A stretch of DNA of 64,000 nucleotides from Hyphomicrobiales bacterium (GCA_017305635.1 JAFKKF010000007.1:62001-126000), one strand, 5' to 3'. Positions 48,613-58,448 are shown, numbered from the stretch's first letter. The notes: generated by a model not told the origin, from the letters alone. Numbers and translations are program-made.

Positions 48613-50028
48613 ATGACGGTGCAGGTCGCGGTCGAGGCGGTCCCGCGGAACGAGGCGGGAATCGGCGCCGCCATACCGGCGCTGGTGGCGCGTTTCGGCG
48701 AGCGCGTGGCGCTCGGCGAGGCGCTGCGCCGGCAGCACGGCGCGACCACCAACTGGCTGGCGACCCAGGCGCCGGATGCCGTGGTCTTCGCCGAATCGAC
48801 CGCGGAAGTCGCCGAGATCGTGAAGCTCTGCGCGGCCAGCCGCGTGCCGGTCATCCCGTTCGGGGTCGGCACGTCGCTCGAGGGCCACGTCAATGCGCCG
48901 GGCGGGGGCGTCTGCATCGACTTGAGCCGCATGAACAGGATCGTCGCCGTGCATGCCGAGGACCTCGACTGCACGGTCGAGGCGGGGGTGACGCGGAAGC
49001 AGCTCAACGAATATCTGCGCGACCAGGGGCTCTTCTTCCCGATCGATCCGGGCGCCGACGCGACCCTCGGTGGCATGGCGGCGACGCGGGCCTCGGGCAC
49101 CAATGCGGTGCGGTACGGGACGATGCGCGACAATGTCGTCAACCTGACCGCGGTGATGCCCGACGGCACCGTGATCAGGACGGCGCGGCGGGCGAAGAAA
49201 TCCTCGGCCGGCTACGACCTGACGCGGCTCCTCATCGGCTCGGAAGGCACGCTCGGCGTGATCACCGAGGTGACGCTCCGGCTGCACGGCATCCCCGAGG
49301 CGATCGCCGGCGGCGTCTGCCCGTTCCCGACGGTGGAGGATGCCTGCAACGCGACCATCCTCACGATCCAGACCGGCATCCCGATCGCGCGGATCGAGCT
49401 CCTCGACGCGCTGCAGGTGAAGGCCTGCAACATGCACTCCAAGCTCGGCCTCGAGGAGACGCCGACGCTCTTCGTCGAGTTCCACGGCACCGAGGCCTCG
49501 GTCGCCGAGCAGTCGGAACGCTTCGGCGAGATCGCGAAGGAATGCGGCGGCGGCGATTTCGCCTGGGCGACCAAGCCCGAGGACCGTTCCAAGCTGTGGC
49601 AGGCGCGGCACGACGTCTACTGGTCGGTGCTGAGCCTGAGGCCCGGCGCGCGGCCGATCGCGACGGATGTCTGCGTGCCGATCTCGCGGCTCGCCGAATG
49701 CGTGCACGAGACGCGTGCCGACATCGAGGCGACCGGGCTGATCGCGCCGATCGTCGGCCATGTCGGCGACGGCAATTTCCACCTCTCGATCCTCGTCGAC
49801 ATGGAGAGCGCGGAAGAGGTGGAGCGTGCCGACGCCTTCGTCGGGCGGCTGAATCTCCGCGCCATCGCCATGGATGGCACCTGCACCGGCGAGCACGGTG
49901 TCGGGCAGGGCAAGATGAAGTACCTGAAGGTCGAGCACGGGCCGGGGCTCGAGGTGATGAAGTCGATCAAGCGCGCGATCGACCCCTCGAACATCATGAA
50001 TCCGGGCAAGATCTTCGCGCTGGACTGA
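48613..50028 (+). CDS. FAD-binding D-lactate/glycolate-type dehydrogenase
   Basis: A 471-residue flavoprotein of the GlcD/LDHD family. The PCMH FAD domain (about 50-230) shows PVIPFGVGTSLEGHVNAPGG, GADATLGGMAATRASGTNAV and LIGSEGTLGVITEVTL; the C-terminal FAD-linked oxidase domain shows GHVGDGNFHLSILVD near 378 and GEHGVGQGKMKYL near 430, ending in DPSNIMNPGKIF. It oxidises a 2-hydroxy acid, D-lactate being the likeliest, and passes electrons to a carrier. It lies 60 bases before the AsmA gene in the same frame and separated from it by a TGA stop. Confidence 0.88.
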   Translation: MTVQVAVEAVPRNEAGIGAAIPALVARFGERVALGEALRRQHGATTNWLATQAPDAVVFAESTAEVAEIVKLCAASRVPVIPFGVGTSLEGHVNAPGGGVCIDLSRMNRIVAVHAEDLDCTVEAGVTRKQLNEYLRDQGLFFPIDPGADATLGGMAATRASGTNAVRYGTMRDNVVNLTAVMPDGTVIRTARRAKKSSAGYDLTRLLIGSEGTLGVITEVTLRLHGIPEAIAGGVCPFPTVEDACNATILTIQTGIPIARIELLDALQVKACNMHSKLGLEETPTLFVEFHGTEASVAEQSERFGEIAKECGGGDFAWATKPEDRSKLWQARHDVYWSVLSLRPGARPIATDVCVPISRLAECVHETRADIEATGLIAPIVGHVGDGNFHLSILVDMESAEEVERADAFVGRLNLRAIAMDGTCTGEHGVGQGKMKYLKVEHGPGLEVMKSIKRAIDPSNIMNPGKIFALD

Positions 50029-50088
50029 GCGTTCGTAGCGAGGGGCGGCAACCCGAAAGACAGGCGGAGGCGGACGCTGGGAAGGCTG

Positions 50089-53000
50089 TTGGTGATACTC
50101 GGGGGGCTGGTGGCCGTGGCGCTGTTCGCCGCGCTGATCGGGCCCTACTTCATCAACTGGAACGACTACAAGGGCACGTTCGAGGCGGAGGCCGAGAAGA
50201 TCCTCGGGCAGCCGGTGCGGGTCGTTGGGACGGCGAGCGCGACGCTCCTGCCGCTGCCTTCGCTCGCCTTCACGCAGGTCGAGGTCGGCGACACCGAGGG
50301 CGCGCCGATGATGACGGTCGAGAAGTTCGACGTCACCATCGAGCTGATGCCGCTGCTCGAAGGCGAGATCCGCGTCGTCTCGATGAAGCTGCAGAAGCCG
50401 CACGTGAAGATATCGGTCGACGATTCCGGCACCGTCGACTGGCTCTTGCGCACCGAGGCCTCCAAGGCGCTGAACCCGGAGAAGGTGGTGCTCGAGGACG
50501 TCGAGATCATCGACGGCTCGGTCGACTACATCGACGGGTCGAGCGGGATCAAGCTCGGCTTCGACAACATCAATTCGAACATCCAGGCGACCGCGCTGAC
50601 CGGCCCGTGGAAGATCAGCGGGACCTACCAGCAGGCCGGATCGCCCTATCAGTTCGACATATCGACGGGGAAATGGGCGCAGGACCAGATCCGCGTGAAG
50701 ACGACGCTCGACCCGGCCAACCTGCCGGTCGCGGTGACGGCGGACGGCGCGATCGGCAACGGCAAGGGCGGGCTCTCCTATTCGGGCACCTATACGCTGA
50801 CCGAGGTGGTGGCGGCCGCTCCCGACGGGAAGCCGTCGGACGACGGCTGGCACAGCGAGGGCGCGTTCAACCTGTCGCGCGACCGGGTGGTGATCCCGAA
50901 GGCGGTGCTCTCGCAGGGGCCCCCCGACCGACCGGCGAGCCTCGCCGGCTCGCTGGTGCTCTCGCTCGGCAGCAAGGCGAAGTTCACGGCGAGCGCGACG
51001 GCACGCCAGCTCGACCTCGACCGCACGCTCGGCAAGGGGCCGACGGCGCCGGTCAAGGTCAGCGACGCCGTGCAGAGCTTCGTCGCATGGCTCTCCGGCG
51101 TGCCGGTGCCGGGGATTCCCGGCAATATCAGCTTCTCGGTGCCGGCGATCGTGGTCGGCGGCGCGATCGTGCAGGACGTGAGCTTCGAGGCGAGCCCGGA
51201 GCCGGGCGGCTGGCAGGTCGACGGCTTCCACGCCCAGCTGCCCGGGCAGGCGACGCTCGACGCCGCCGGCACGCTGACCACCGGCGACCCTGCACGCGTC
51301 GGCTTCGGCGGGCAGGTGCACCTCGCCGTCAACCAGCCGGTCAGCTTCGCCTCGTGGTGGCGCGGGACCCGCGACGTCGGCGCCGGCCGGCTGCTTGCGC
51401 CCTTCGATCTGGCCGGACGGGCGCGGGTCGAGGTCGGGCGGGTCGCGGTCGATTCCATGCAGATCAAGATCGGCGACGAGCGCATCGCCGGCAGCTTCGC
51501 CTGGAGCGGCGGCAGCGACGGCGGCAAGCGCCTGCTCGAGACGGACCTGAAGGCGAGCCGGCTCGACTTCACCCAGATCAAGGCGCTGACAGAGCTGATC
51601 ATCGGCCAGGACCTCGCCGATACGGGCGTGCTCGCCGACAGCTATGCCGTCAGCATCGCCGCCGACGAACTCTCGGTCGGCGACGTCACCATGCACGACG
51701 TGACGGCGGATGCCGGCTTCGTCGACGGCACGCTGAAGGTCAACGGCATCCTGATCGGCGACATCGGCGGCACGCGGGTCAGCGTCACGCGCGGCGAGGT
51801 CAAGGACGTCTTCACTTCACCGAGAGGCCAGATCGAGGCGCACCTCAACGCGCCCGACGTGACCGGGCTCGCCCGGTTCCTCGACCGGCTGATCCCGAAC
51901 ACGCCGCTGACCGAATGGCTGAACGCGGCGGCCCCGGCGCTTTCACCGGCCGTGCTGGATGCCAAGATCGAGGCTCCGCCGAAAGGCAAGGGGGATGGCG
52001 CGACCATCTCGCTGCATGGTTCGGCCAATGCGAGCACCTTCGACATCGGGCTCGATCTCACGGGCTCGCCCGGAGACTGGCGCACGGGCGAGCTCGCGGC
52101 GACCGTCTCGCTCTCGTCGTACGACGCGATGGGGCTTGCGCGCCAGACCGGCCTGGACCCGGGGGCGGTCGAGCAGGCGGGAAGCGTCAACCTCCATTTC
52201 TCGGCGAAGGGCGTGCCGGCGACCGGCCTCGCGACCAACCTCACCGGCATGTTCGCCGGCGCCGATTTCGCGGCGGAGGGGAACCTGGTGCTCGCCGGTG
52301 CCGGCGAGCCGGCCTTCAAGGGGACCTTCCACCTCAAGTCCGGCGACATCTCGCCGCTGCTCACCATGGCGCGGCTGCAGATCCCGGGCCTCTCCGGGGC
52401 GGCGTCGATCGGCCTCGACGGCGATCTCGCCACCACCGGCACGACCGGCGAGATCGCCTGGACCAACGGCTCGGTCGCCGGACATCAGCTCGGCGGCAAG
52501 CTGAAGCTGATCGCCGGCGAGGCGCAGCCGCGGCTCGACGGCGAGGTGTCCATCGACACGGTCGATTTCGGCTGGCTGACGTCGCTCGCCGTCGGCTATC
52601 CGATGCTGCCCGGCGGCGACACGCCGTGGTCCGATGCGCCGTTCGGCGATCCGACCTTTCCCGGGCTCTCGGGCACCATCGCCTTCGATGCCGGCCGGCT
52701 GACGCTGGCGGATGGCTATGACGTCGGCAAGGCGAAGCTCTCCTTCGGCATGGCGCCGGACCGGACCGACCTGAACCTTATCGCCGGCGAGGTTGCCGGC
52801 GGCACCGTGACCGGCGGCCTGACGATCCACAATGTCGGCGGCAATGCCAACCTCACCGGACGGCTCAGCCTCAACGGGGTCAACCTCGAATCGGTCATCT
52901 GGCAGCGGGGCGGGCGGCCGGTCGCGACCGGCACGATCGACCTCGCCTCGACCTTCGAGGCGACGGGACGCTCGCTTGCCGGCCTGGTCTCGTCGCTGAC

Positions 53001-56000
53001 GGGCGGGGGCACGCTTGCGATCCATAACGGCGAGGCGCGCTACATCAACCCGGAAGCGGCGAGCCTCGTCTTGCGCGCCACCGACCTCGGCCAGCAGCTG
53101 AGCGACCAGGCGCTCGCCGACCAGTTCGCGACCTACATGGACGGCGGCTCGCTCGCCTTCGGCGAGGCGTCGGGCGATTTCTCGATCGCCGCCGGGACCG
53201 CGCGGCTGAAGAGCGTCACGGTCGAGGCGGCGAAGACGAAGAGCGTCGGCTCGGCGGCGCTCGACCTTGGCGCGCTGTCGCTCTCCAGCGACTGGACGAT
53301 GACCTTCGATCCGGGCGAGGCCAAGGTCGAGGGTGCGGTGCCGCAGGTCGGCATCCTGTTCCGCGGGCCGCTCGCCGCGCCGACACGGAGCTTCGACCTC
53401 CTGCCGCTCGCCTCCTACATCAATATCCGCCAGGAGGCGCGGCTGCAGGAGATTCTGTCGACGCAGGAGGCGGTGCGGCTGGAGAAGGAGCGCTTCACGC
53501 GCGAACGGCGGAAGCTGAAGGAAGACGCCGACCGCGCGGCGCGCGAGGCGAAAGCGGCGGCGGACCTGAGGGCGGCGATGCTCGCCACGCTCGCGGCCTT
53601 CCATGACGATCGCGAAGTGTTCGTCGAGGAGCGCGCGGCGCAGGAGCTCGCGACGGCGCGGGCCGCCGCCGCGGCGATTGCCAAGGCCATGGCCGAGAAG
53701 GCGGCCGCCGAGGCGGCGGATGCCGATGCGGTGGCGAAGCGTGCCGAGGCGGCGCTGGAGGCGGCGCAGTCCGCTTCCGGCGATGCGGTGCAGGCGGTGG
53801 CCGACCGGCAGGCCGCGGAAGCGCGCGCCGATGCGGCGGTGGTCAAGGCCTCCGCCGATGCGGCGACCGCCGCCGAGATCGTGACGGCGGCGCAGCAGAA
53901 GACCGGCGCGGCGAAGGTGGCGCTCGCCGAAGCGACGCGGGTCGCGGAGGAGAAGGCGAAGGCGCTCGCGGACGCCGTGGCGGCGTCGGACCGGGCGATC
54001 GCCGAGAAGACGGCGGCCGAGGCGGCGGCCAAGACCGCGGGGGGTTCGGTGACCGATGCCGCGGCGGCGGTGAAGGCGGCGAAGAAGGAGGCCGAGGCGA
54101 AGGCCGCGGCGGTTGTTGCCGCGCGCAAGGAAGCCGACAAGGCGGCGAAGCTCGCGGAGGATGCGGGTGCGGCGGCGAGCGCCGCGGCAACGGCGAAGGC
54201 GGATGCCGAGCAGAAGCTCGGCGAGGCTACCGAGGCGGAGAGGCAGGCGGCGGATGCCGCGTCCAGCACGGTGACGGCGCACGAGGCGGCCGTCGCGGCA
54301 GCGGCGGATGCGGCGGGCAAGGTGGCGGCAGCGAATGGCGCGCTGAGCGACGCGCAGAAGGCCGCGGATGCGGCCAAGGACGCGCTCGATGCGGCGGTGA
54401 AGGCGGCGGAGGGAGCGGCCCAGGCATCGGCCGACGCTTCCGGGAAGCTGCTGGCGCTGCGCGGCGAGGTCGCGGCGCTGCAGGCGGATGCCGCCGCCGC
54501 CGTGAGGGCGCTCGCCGCGGCGAAGGACGATGTGACGAAACGCGCCGGTGAGGCGAAGGCTGCGGCGGACAAGGTCGATGGGCTGAAGAGCGAGGCCGGG
54601 GCGGCGGAGCAGGCGGCGAGCGATGCGGCGAGCCTCGCCGCCGTGGCCAGGGATGCAGCCGATCAGGCGGCGGCGAAGGCGGCAGCCGCGAAGAAGGTCG
54701 CGGACGAGGCCGACGCCAGGGCGCTGGCGGACCGCGAACAGGCCGAGGCGGCGAAGCAGGCGGCGGAAGCGGCGTCGGTCGATGTGACAAAGGCCGAGAA
54801 GATCGTCGCTGAGCTGCAGGCGGATGCCGAAGCCAAGCAGGCGGCGGTCAACCAGATTCCGACGGATCAGAGCGAAGCCTTCGGCAAAGCGCAGGCGGAG
54901 TCGCTGCAGGCCGCGATGAAGCTCTCCGAGGCGCGCGACGCGCTCACAAAGCTTCAACAGAACCTGACCGCCTCCGAGGCCGACGCCAAGGCGAAGGACG
55001 AGGCGGCGAAGGCGAGCGAAGCTGCCGTCGCCACGCCGAAGGCCGTGGCCGAGGAGGCCGCGAAGGTCGCCGGCGAGGCCGGGGCCAAGCTGGCGGAGGT
55101 GCAGACCGACGCGGACAAGGCGAAGGCGGATGCGGCGGACAAGCAGAAGCTGCTTGCCGATGCGGGCGATGCGCTGGCCGAGGCACAGAAGGTGGCGGAG
55201 GCGGCGGCAAAGGCCTTAGCTGAAGCCGAGGCGCAGGCGACCGCGGCGGACGGTGCCGCGAAGGAAGCCGCCGATCGCATTCCGGCGGCCGAGGCGGCGG
55301 AGAAGACGGCGCTTGCCGAACGGGACGCCGCCGACAAGGCGCGTGTCGAGAAGGAGGCGGCAAGCGCGGCCGCGGCCGAAAAGTCCGGCGCGGTGAAGGC
55401 CGAGCGCGACGCGGCTGCGAAGGCGAGCGCCGATGCCGATGCCGCGGTGAAGGTCGCGGCTGGCAGGGTCACCGAGACGGCGGCAGCGAAGGATCAGGCG
55501 GCCGCCGCGGTGGAGGATGACAAGGCGGCGGTCGCGGCCGCCACCGACGAGTACGGGAAGGCGGTGGACGCGCTGGCGGATGCCAAGAGCGCCTCCGACA
55601 AGGCAGCTGCCGCCCTGAAGACTGCCGAGGATGCGGCGAAGGCCGCCACGGATGCGGTTGCCGCGGCGGAGAGCGCGGTCGCCGGCGCAGGATCGGGGGA
55701 AGCGATGGCGAAGAAGCGCGTCGCCGATGCGCGCGCGGCGGCGGACAAGGCGGCCGTCTTGGTGAAGGCGGCAACCGCGGCGCGGGACGAGGCCGACGCG
55801 GCGGCGAAGGACGCTTCCGATGCGGCCGATGCCGCATCCGCGGACGAGCAGGCAGCGGTGGGGGCGGCGAGGGATGCGACGGCGGCCGAGGCTGCCGCGC
55901 GGCAGGCGGCCGAGCAGGCCGGCGCGGATCGCGCGACGGCGGAGCAGGCGGTGACGGAGACCGACAAGGCGGTCGCCGACGCGGAGGCTGCCGTGAAGGC

Positions 56001-56331
56001 GGCGCGCGAGGTCGCCGACGAGAAGGCCAGGGTCGCCGAGGCGGCCCGTCAGAAGGCCGCGGCGGCTGCGGAAGCCGCCGGCCAGGCGCTGGTGATGAAG
56101 GTGGCGAAGCCGGAGGACGATGCGCCTGCGGCGACGGATTCAATGCCGGATTTGGGGCCGGATTCGAAGCCCGCTTCAAGCGATGACGGCGATGCAGCCG
56201 CGCCTGCGGCGGTGGCGCCCGTGGCCGAGCCGCCAATGCCGCCGCCGCGCCCGACGCCGGCAGCGAAGCCCGCGGCCAAGAGGGCGCCGGCGCCGATGCC
56301 GCTCAACATCGTGCCGCAGGCGGCGCAGTAG
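50089..56331 (+). CDS. AsmA-family protein with giant alanine-rich helical tail
   Basis: A 2080-residue protein. The start is uncertain: TTG 50089, GTG 50092 or CTG 50077, the latter best placed after GGAGG. An N-terminal membrane anchor (LVAVALFAALIGPYF) precedes an AsmA domain with the usual FEAEAEKILGQPVRVVG and repeated beta-strand segments up to about residue 1090 (VGILFRGPLAAPTRSFDLLP). AsmA-like proteins are thought to form bridges for phospholipid movement to the outer membrane. From about 1115 to 2003 the chain is almost only Ala, Lys, Glu, Asp, Val and Gln, predicted long coiled coil; a Pro/Ala/Lys end follows. Family members of rhizobia usually stop near 1200 residues. Confidence 0.85.
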   Translation: MVILGGLVAVALFAALIGPYFINWNDYKGTFEAEAEKILGQPVRVVGTASATLLPLPSLAFTQVEVGDTEGAPMMTVEKFDVTIELMPLLEGEIRVVSMKLQKPHVKISVDDSGTVDWLLRTEASKALNPEKVVLEDVEIIDGSVDYIDGSSGIKLGFDNINSNIQATALTGPWKISGTYQQAGSPYQFDISTGKWAQDQIRVKTTLDPANLPVAVTADGAIGNGKGGLSYSGTYTLTEVVAAAPDGKPSDDGWHSEGAFNLSRDRVVIPKAVLSQGPPDRPASLAGSLVLSLGSKAKFTASATARQLDLDRTLGKGPTAPVKVSDAVQSFVAWLSGVPVPGIPGNISFSVPAIVVGGAIVQDVSFEASPEPGGWQVDGFHAQLPGQATLDAAGTLTTGDPARVGFGGQVHLAVNQPVSFASWWRGTRDVGAGRLLAPFDLAGRARVEVGRVAVDSMQIKIGDERIAGSFAWSGGSDGGKRLLETDLKASRLDFTQIKALTELIIGQDLADTGVLADSYAVSIAADELSVGDVTMHDVTADAGFVDGTLKVNGILIGDIGGTRVSVTRGEVKDVFTSPRGQIEAHLNAPDVTGLARFLDRLIPNTPLTEWLNAAAPALSPAVLDAKIEAPPKGKGDGATISLHGSANASTFDIGLDLTGSPGDWRTGELAATVSLSSYDAMGLARQTGLDPGAVEQAGSVNLHFSAKGVPATGLATNLTGMFAGADFAAEGNLVLAGAGEPAFKGTFHLKSGDISPLLTMARLQIPGLSGAASIGLDGDLATTGTTGEIAWTNGSVAGHQLGGKLKLIAGEAQPRLDGEVSIDTVDFGWLTSLAVGYPMLPGGDTPWSDAPFGDPTFPGLSGTIAFDAGRLTLADGYDVGKAKLSFGMAPDRTDLNLIAGEVAGGTVTGGLTIHNVGGNANLTGRLSLNGVNLESVIWQRGGRPVATGTIDLASTFEATGRSLAGLVSSLTGGGTLAIHNGEARYINPEAASLVLRATDLGQQLSDQALADQFATYMDGGSLAFGEASGDFSIAAGTARLKSVTVEAAKTKSVGSAALDLGALSLSSDWTMTFDPGEAKVEGAVPQVGILFRGPLAAPTRSFDLLPLASYINIRQEARLQEILSTQEAVRLEKERFTRERRKLKEDADRAAREAKAAADLRAAMLATLAAFHDDREVFVEERAAQELATARAAAAAIAKAMAEKAAAEAADADAVAKRAEAALEAAQSASGDAVQAVADRQAAEARADAAVVKASADAATAAEIVTAAQQKTGAAKVALAEATRVAEEKAKALADAVAASDRAIAEKTAAEAAAKTAGGSVTDAAAAVKAAKKEAEAKAAAVVAARKEADKAAKLAEDAGAAASAAATAKADAEQKLGEATEAERQAADAASSTVTAHEAAVAAAADAAGKVAAANGALSDAQKAADAAKDALDAAVKAAEGAAQASADASGKLLALRGEVAALQADAAAAVRALAAAKDDVTKRAGEAKAAADKVDGLKSEAGAAEQAASDAASLAAVARDAADQAAAKAAAAKKVADEADARALADREQAEAAKQAAEAASVDVTKAEKIVAELQADAEAKQAAVNQIPTDQSEAFGKAQAESLQAAMKLSEARDALTKLQQNLTASEADAKAKDEAAKASEAAVATPKAVAEEAAKVAGEAGAKLAEVQTDADKAKADAADKQKLLADAGDALAEAQKVAEAAAKALAEAEAQATAADGAAKEAADRIPAAEAAEKTALAERDAADKARVEKEAASAAAAEKSGAVKAERDAAAKASADADAAVKVAAGRVTETAAAKDQAAAAVEDDKAAVAAATDEYGKAVDALADAKSASDKAAAALKTAEDAAKAATDAVAAAESAVAGAGSGEAMAKKRVADARAAADKAAVLVKAATAARDEADAAAKDASDAADAASADEQAAVGAARDATAAEAAARQAAEQAGADRATAEQAVTETDKAVADAEAAVKAAREVADEKARVAEAARQKAAAAAEAAGQALVMKVAKPEDDAPAATDSMPDLGPDSKPASSDDGDAAAPAAVAPVAEPPMPPPRPTPAAKPAAKRAPAPMPLNIVPQAAQ
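53440..56100 (+). repeat. Low-complexity Ala/Lys/Glu-rich coding region
   Basis: About 890 codons dominated by GCG, GCC, AAG, GAG and GAC encode segments such as AKAAADKAAVLVKAA and AEAAKQAAEAAS over and over with no exact unit. It is degenerate rather than a tandem repeat, and it explains the many spurious open frames on both strands here. Confidence 0.7.
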
Positions 56332-56334
56332 CCC

Positions 56335-56556
56335 TCAGCTTTGTCGGTAGTGCGCGAGCACGAAGACGCGGATCGCCGAGGATAGGTTGGTCGCCGGCGT
56401 GCGGGCGCGGTCGATCTCGGCGACGAGGGCGGCGAGGCTCAGCTTCCGCTCCGCCGCGATCTCGCCGAGGGCTTCCCAGAAAGGCGATTCCAGCGAGACG
56501 CTGGTCCGGTGGCCGGCAATGTCGAGCGAGCGCTTGGCGACGTTCGCCGCGCTCAT
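56335..56556 (-). CDS. Ribbon-helix-helix protein (RHH_4 type)
   Basis: A 73-residue protein. GHRTSVSLESPFWEALGEIA is the strand and first helix of a ribbon-helix-helix fold, LSLAALVAEID the second helix and SSAIRVFVLAHYRQ the conserved C-terminus of this alphaproteobacterial family. The ATG overlaps the stop of the DUF4169 gene upstream (ATGA), so they are translationally coupled. The family is thought to bind DNA; targets are unknown. It converges on the AsmA gene with only 3 bases between the stops. Confidence 0.87.
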   Translation of the reverse strand: MSAANVAKRSLDIAGHRTSVSLESPFWEALGEIAAERKLSLAALVAEIDRARTPATNLSSAIRVFVLAHYRQS

Positions 56557-56741
56557 TCGCCGGTCGGCTCGCGGCGATGGGAGTCGATGGCCCGGCCGGC
56601 GCGCTCCCGCTCGGCGGCGGTCGCTTTCCTTTCGGCCTTGGTGCGGCCGAAGGCGATGCGGTTGGCCTCGGCCTCGCGTTCCTTTTCGGCGCGGGTCTTC
56701 GCCTTGCGGGCACGGCGGAGGTTGACGATCTCGGCGGTCAC
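56553..56741 (-). CDS. DUF4169 family protein
   Basis: A 62-residue, very basic protein starting at GTG 56741 (VTAEIVNLRRARKAKTR). EANRIAFGRTKAERKATAAE and RAGRAIDSHRRE complete the DUF4169 pattern as I recall it. The function is unknown. It is coupled by a 4-base overlap to the ribbon-helix-helix gene and lies 7 bases after the CcdA-like gene, in the sspB-fumC gene string. Confidence 0.82.
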   Translation of the reverse strand: MTAEIVNLRRARKAKTRAEKEREAEANRIAFGRTKAERKATAAERERAGRAIDSHRREPTGE

Positions 56742-56748
56742 GGGCTGG

Positions 56749-56928
56749 CTACCAGGGTCGCAGGTCGTCGAAGGGGATTCCATTCACCTCGACCCAGCGA
56801 TTCCATGCTTCGATCGCCCGCCGGTTTTCCACGCGCCACCGTTCGCGCTTGTGCGCGGGTTTTCCATCAACGTCGACGCCAAGCGCCATCGCCTCTTCGA
56901 GAAGTCTGGGATCAACGGGACCGGACAC
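56749..56928 (-). CDS. CcdA-like antitoxin, apparently orphan and shortened
   Basis: A 59-residue protein if it starts at GTG 56928; the upstream open frame runs into a palindromic repeat. KRERWRVENRRAIEAWNRWV followed by EVNGIPFDDLRPW matches the toxin-binding C-terminal half of CcdA, including the ERWxxEN block and the ending with Trp. The N-terminal DNA-binding part (VDPRLLEEAMALGVDVDG) is recognisable but about a dozen residues shorter before the ERW block than in F-plasmid CcdA. No CcdB-like gene is adjacent. It could be a relic or a domesticated regulator. Confidence 0.55.
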   Translation of the reverse strand: MSGPVDPRLLEEAMALGVDVDGKPAHKRERWRVENRRAIEAWNRWVEVNGIPFDDLRPW

Positions 56929-56975
56929 TGGATTCTCCAGCACCGAATCTATCACTCGGCCGGGAAACAAGAAAT

Positions 56976-57009
56976 CCGTGGATGGCCGGCACAAGGCCGG
57001 CCATGACGT
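56976..57009. repeat. Third copy of the palindromic rhizobial repeat
   Basis: ATGGCCGGC (56982-56990), ACAAG, GCCGGCCAT (56996-57004), with the same CCGTGG and GACG flanks as the copies near 43.3 kb. It lies between the fumC stop and the CcdA-like gene. Confidence 0.85.
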
Positions 57010-57016
57010 TGGGGGT

Positions 57017-58432
57017 CTATCCCGGCCGGGTCATCTTCTCGGGCCGGACGGTGGCGTCGAATTCCTCGCCGGTGACATAGCCGAGGCGGAGCGCCTCCTC
57101 GCGGAGCGTGGTGCCGTTCTTGTGCGCGGTCTTGGCGATGGTGGCGGCCTTGTCGTAGCCGATCTTGGGGGCGAGGGCGGTGACCAGCATCAGGGAGCGC
57201 TCGACGCCCTGCCGGATGTTGTCGAGGCGCGGCTCGATGCCGACGACGCAATTGTCGGTGAAGGAGATCGCCGCGTCGGCGAGCAGGCGCACCGACTGCA
57301 GGAAATTATACGCCATGACCGGGTTGTAGACGTTCAGCTCGAAATGGCCCTGGCTGTTGGCGAAGGTGATGGCGGCATTGTTGCCGAAGACCTGGACGCA
57401 GACCTGGGTGAGCGCCTCGCATTGGGTCGGGTTGACCTTGCCGGGCATGATCGAGGAACCGGGCTCGTTCTCGGGCAGGGCCAGCTCGCCGAGGCCGGAG
57501 CGCGGACCCGAGCCAAGGAGGCGGATGTCATTGGCGATCTTGAAGAGGGAGGTGGCGACCGTGTTCACCGCGCCATGGCTGAAGACCATGGCATCGTGGG
57601 CGGCGAGCGCCTCGAACTTGTTCGGAGCCGAGGTGAACTTCAGGCCGGTGATGGCCGCGATGCGCTCGGCGACCTTCTCGGCGAAGCCGATGGGCGCGTT
57701 CAGCCCGGTGCCGACGGCGGTGCCGCCCTGGGCGAGCTCCATCAGCGCCGGCAGCGTCTCCTCGATGCGGCGGACGCCGTTCTCGACCTGCTGGGTATAG
57801 CCCGAAAATTCCTGGCCGAGGGTGAGGGGCGTGGCATCCTGGGTGTGGGTGCGGCCGACCTTGACGATGTCCTTCCAGGCCTGCGCCTTGTCGTTCAGCG
57901 CGTTGCGGAGCTTCTGGAGCGCCGGGATCAGGCGGTGCACGAGCTCCTCGGCGGCGGCGATGTGCATGGCCGAGGGATAGCAGTCGTTGGACGACTGGCT
58001 CATGTTGACATGGTCATTCGGATGGACGGGCTTCTTCGAGCCCATCTCGCCGCCGAGCATCTCGATGGCGCGGTTGGAGATCACCTCGTTGGCATTCATG
58101 TTCGACTGGGTGCCCGATCCAGTCTGCCAGACGGCGAGCGGGAAGTGGGCGTCGAGCTTGCCCTCCATGACCTCGTCGGCGGCGCGCACGATGGCCGCGC
58201 CGATCTTCGGGTCGAGCTTGCCGAGGGCCATGTTGGTCTCCGCGGCGGCGCGCTTGATGATGCCGAGCGCACGCACGATGGGGAGCGGCTGCTTCTCCCA
58301 GCCGATGCGGAAGTTTTCCAGCGAGCGTTCGGCTTGGGCGCCCCAGTAGCGGTCCGCCGGCACCTCGATGGGACCGAAGGAGTCGGTTTCGGTGCGCGTC
58401 TTCTTCTCCGCGCGGGCGGCGCTCTGCGGCAT
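57017..58432 (-). CDS. fumC: Class II fumarate hydratase
   Basis: A 471-residue homotetrameric fumarase of the aspartase/fumarase superfamily that interconverts fumarate and malate without an iron-sulfur cluster. Landmarks are [15 protein letters not shown] near residue 27, [16 protein letters not shown] near 101, [16 protein letters not shown] near 144, [20 protein letters not shown] near 190 and the signature [17 protein letters not shown] near 323. The gene begins 16 bases after sspB and is probably in the same transcript. The N-terminal 15 residues are a short basic extension. Confidence 0.96.
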   Translation of the reverse strand: MPQSAARAEKKTRTETDSFGPIEVPADRYWGAQAERSLENFRIGWEKQPLPIVRALGIIKRAAAETNMALGKLDPKIGAAIVRAADEVMEGKLDAHFPLAVWQTGSGTQSNMNANEVISNRAIEMLGGEMGSKKPVHPNDHVNMSQSSNDCYPSAMHIAAAEELVHRLIPALQKLRNALNDKAQAWKDIVKVGRTHTQDATPLTLGQEFSGYTQQVENGVRRIEETLPALMELAQGGTAVGTGLNAPIGFAEKVAERIAAITGLKFTSAPNKFEALAAHDAMVFSHGAVNTVATSLFKIANDIRLLGSGPRSGLGELALPENEPGSSIMPGKVNPTQCEALTQVCVQVFGNNAAITFANSQGHFELNVYNPVMAYNFLQSVRLLADAAISFTDNCVVGIEPRLDNIRQGVERSLMLVTALAPKIGYDKAATIAKTAHKNGTTLREEALRLGYVTGEEFDATVRPEKMTRPG

Positions 58433-58448
58433 GGCGTGGACTTTCGTT

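Noticed and set aside
53440-56100. Possible separate gene for the alanine-rich tail
   Set aside because: The frame is continuous with the AsmA part; I saw no stop codon, ribosome-binding site with ATG start, or composition break at the junction, although an assembly error cannot be excluded from sequence alone.
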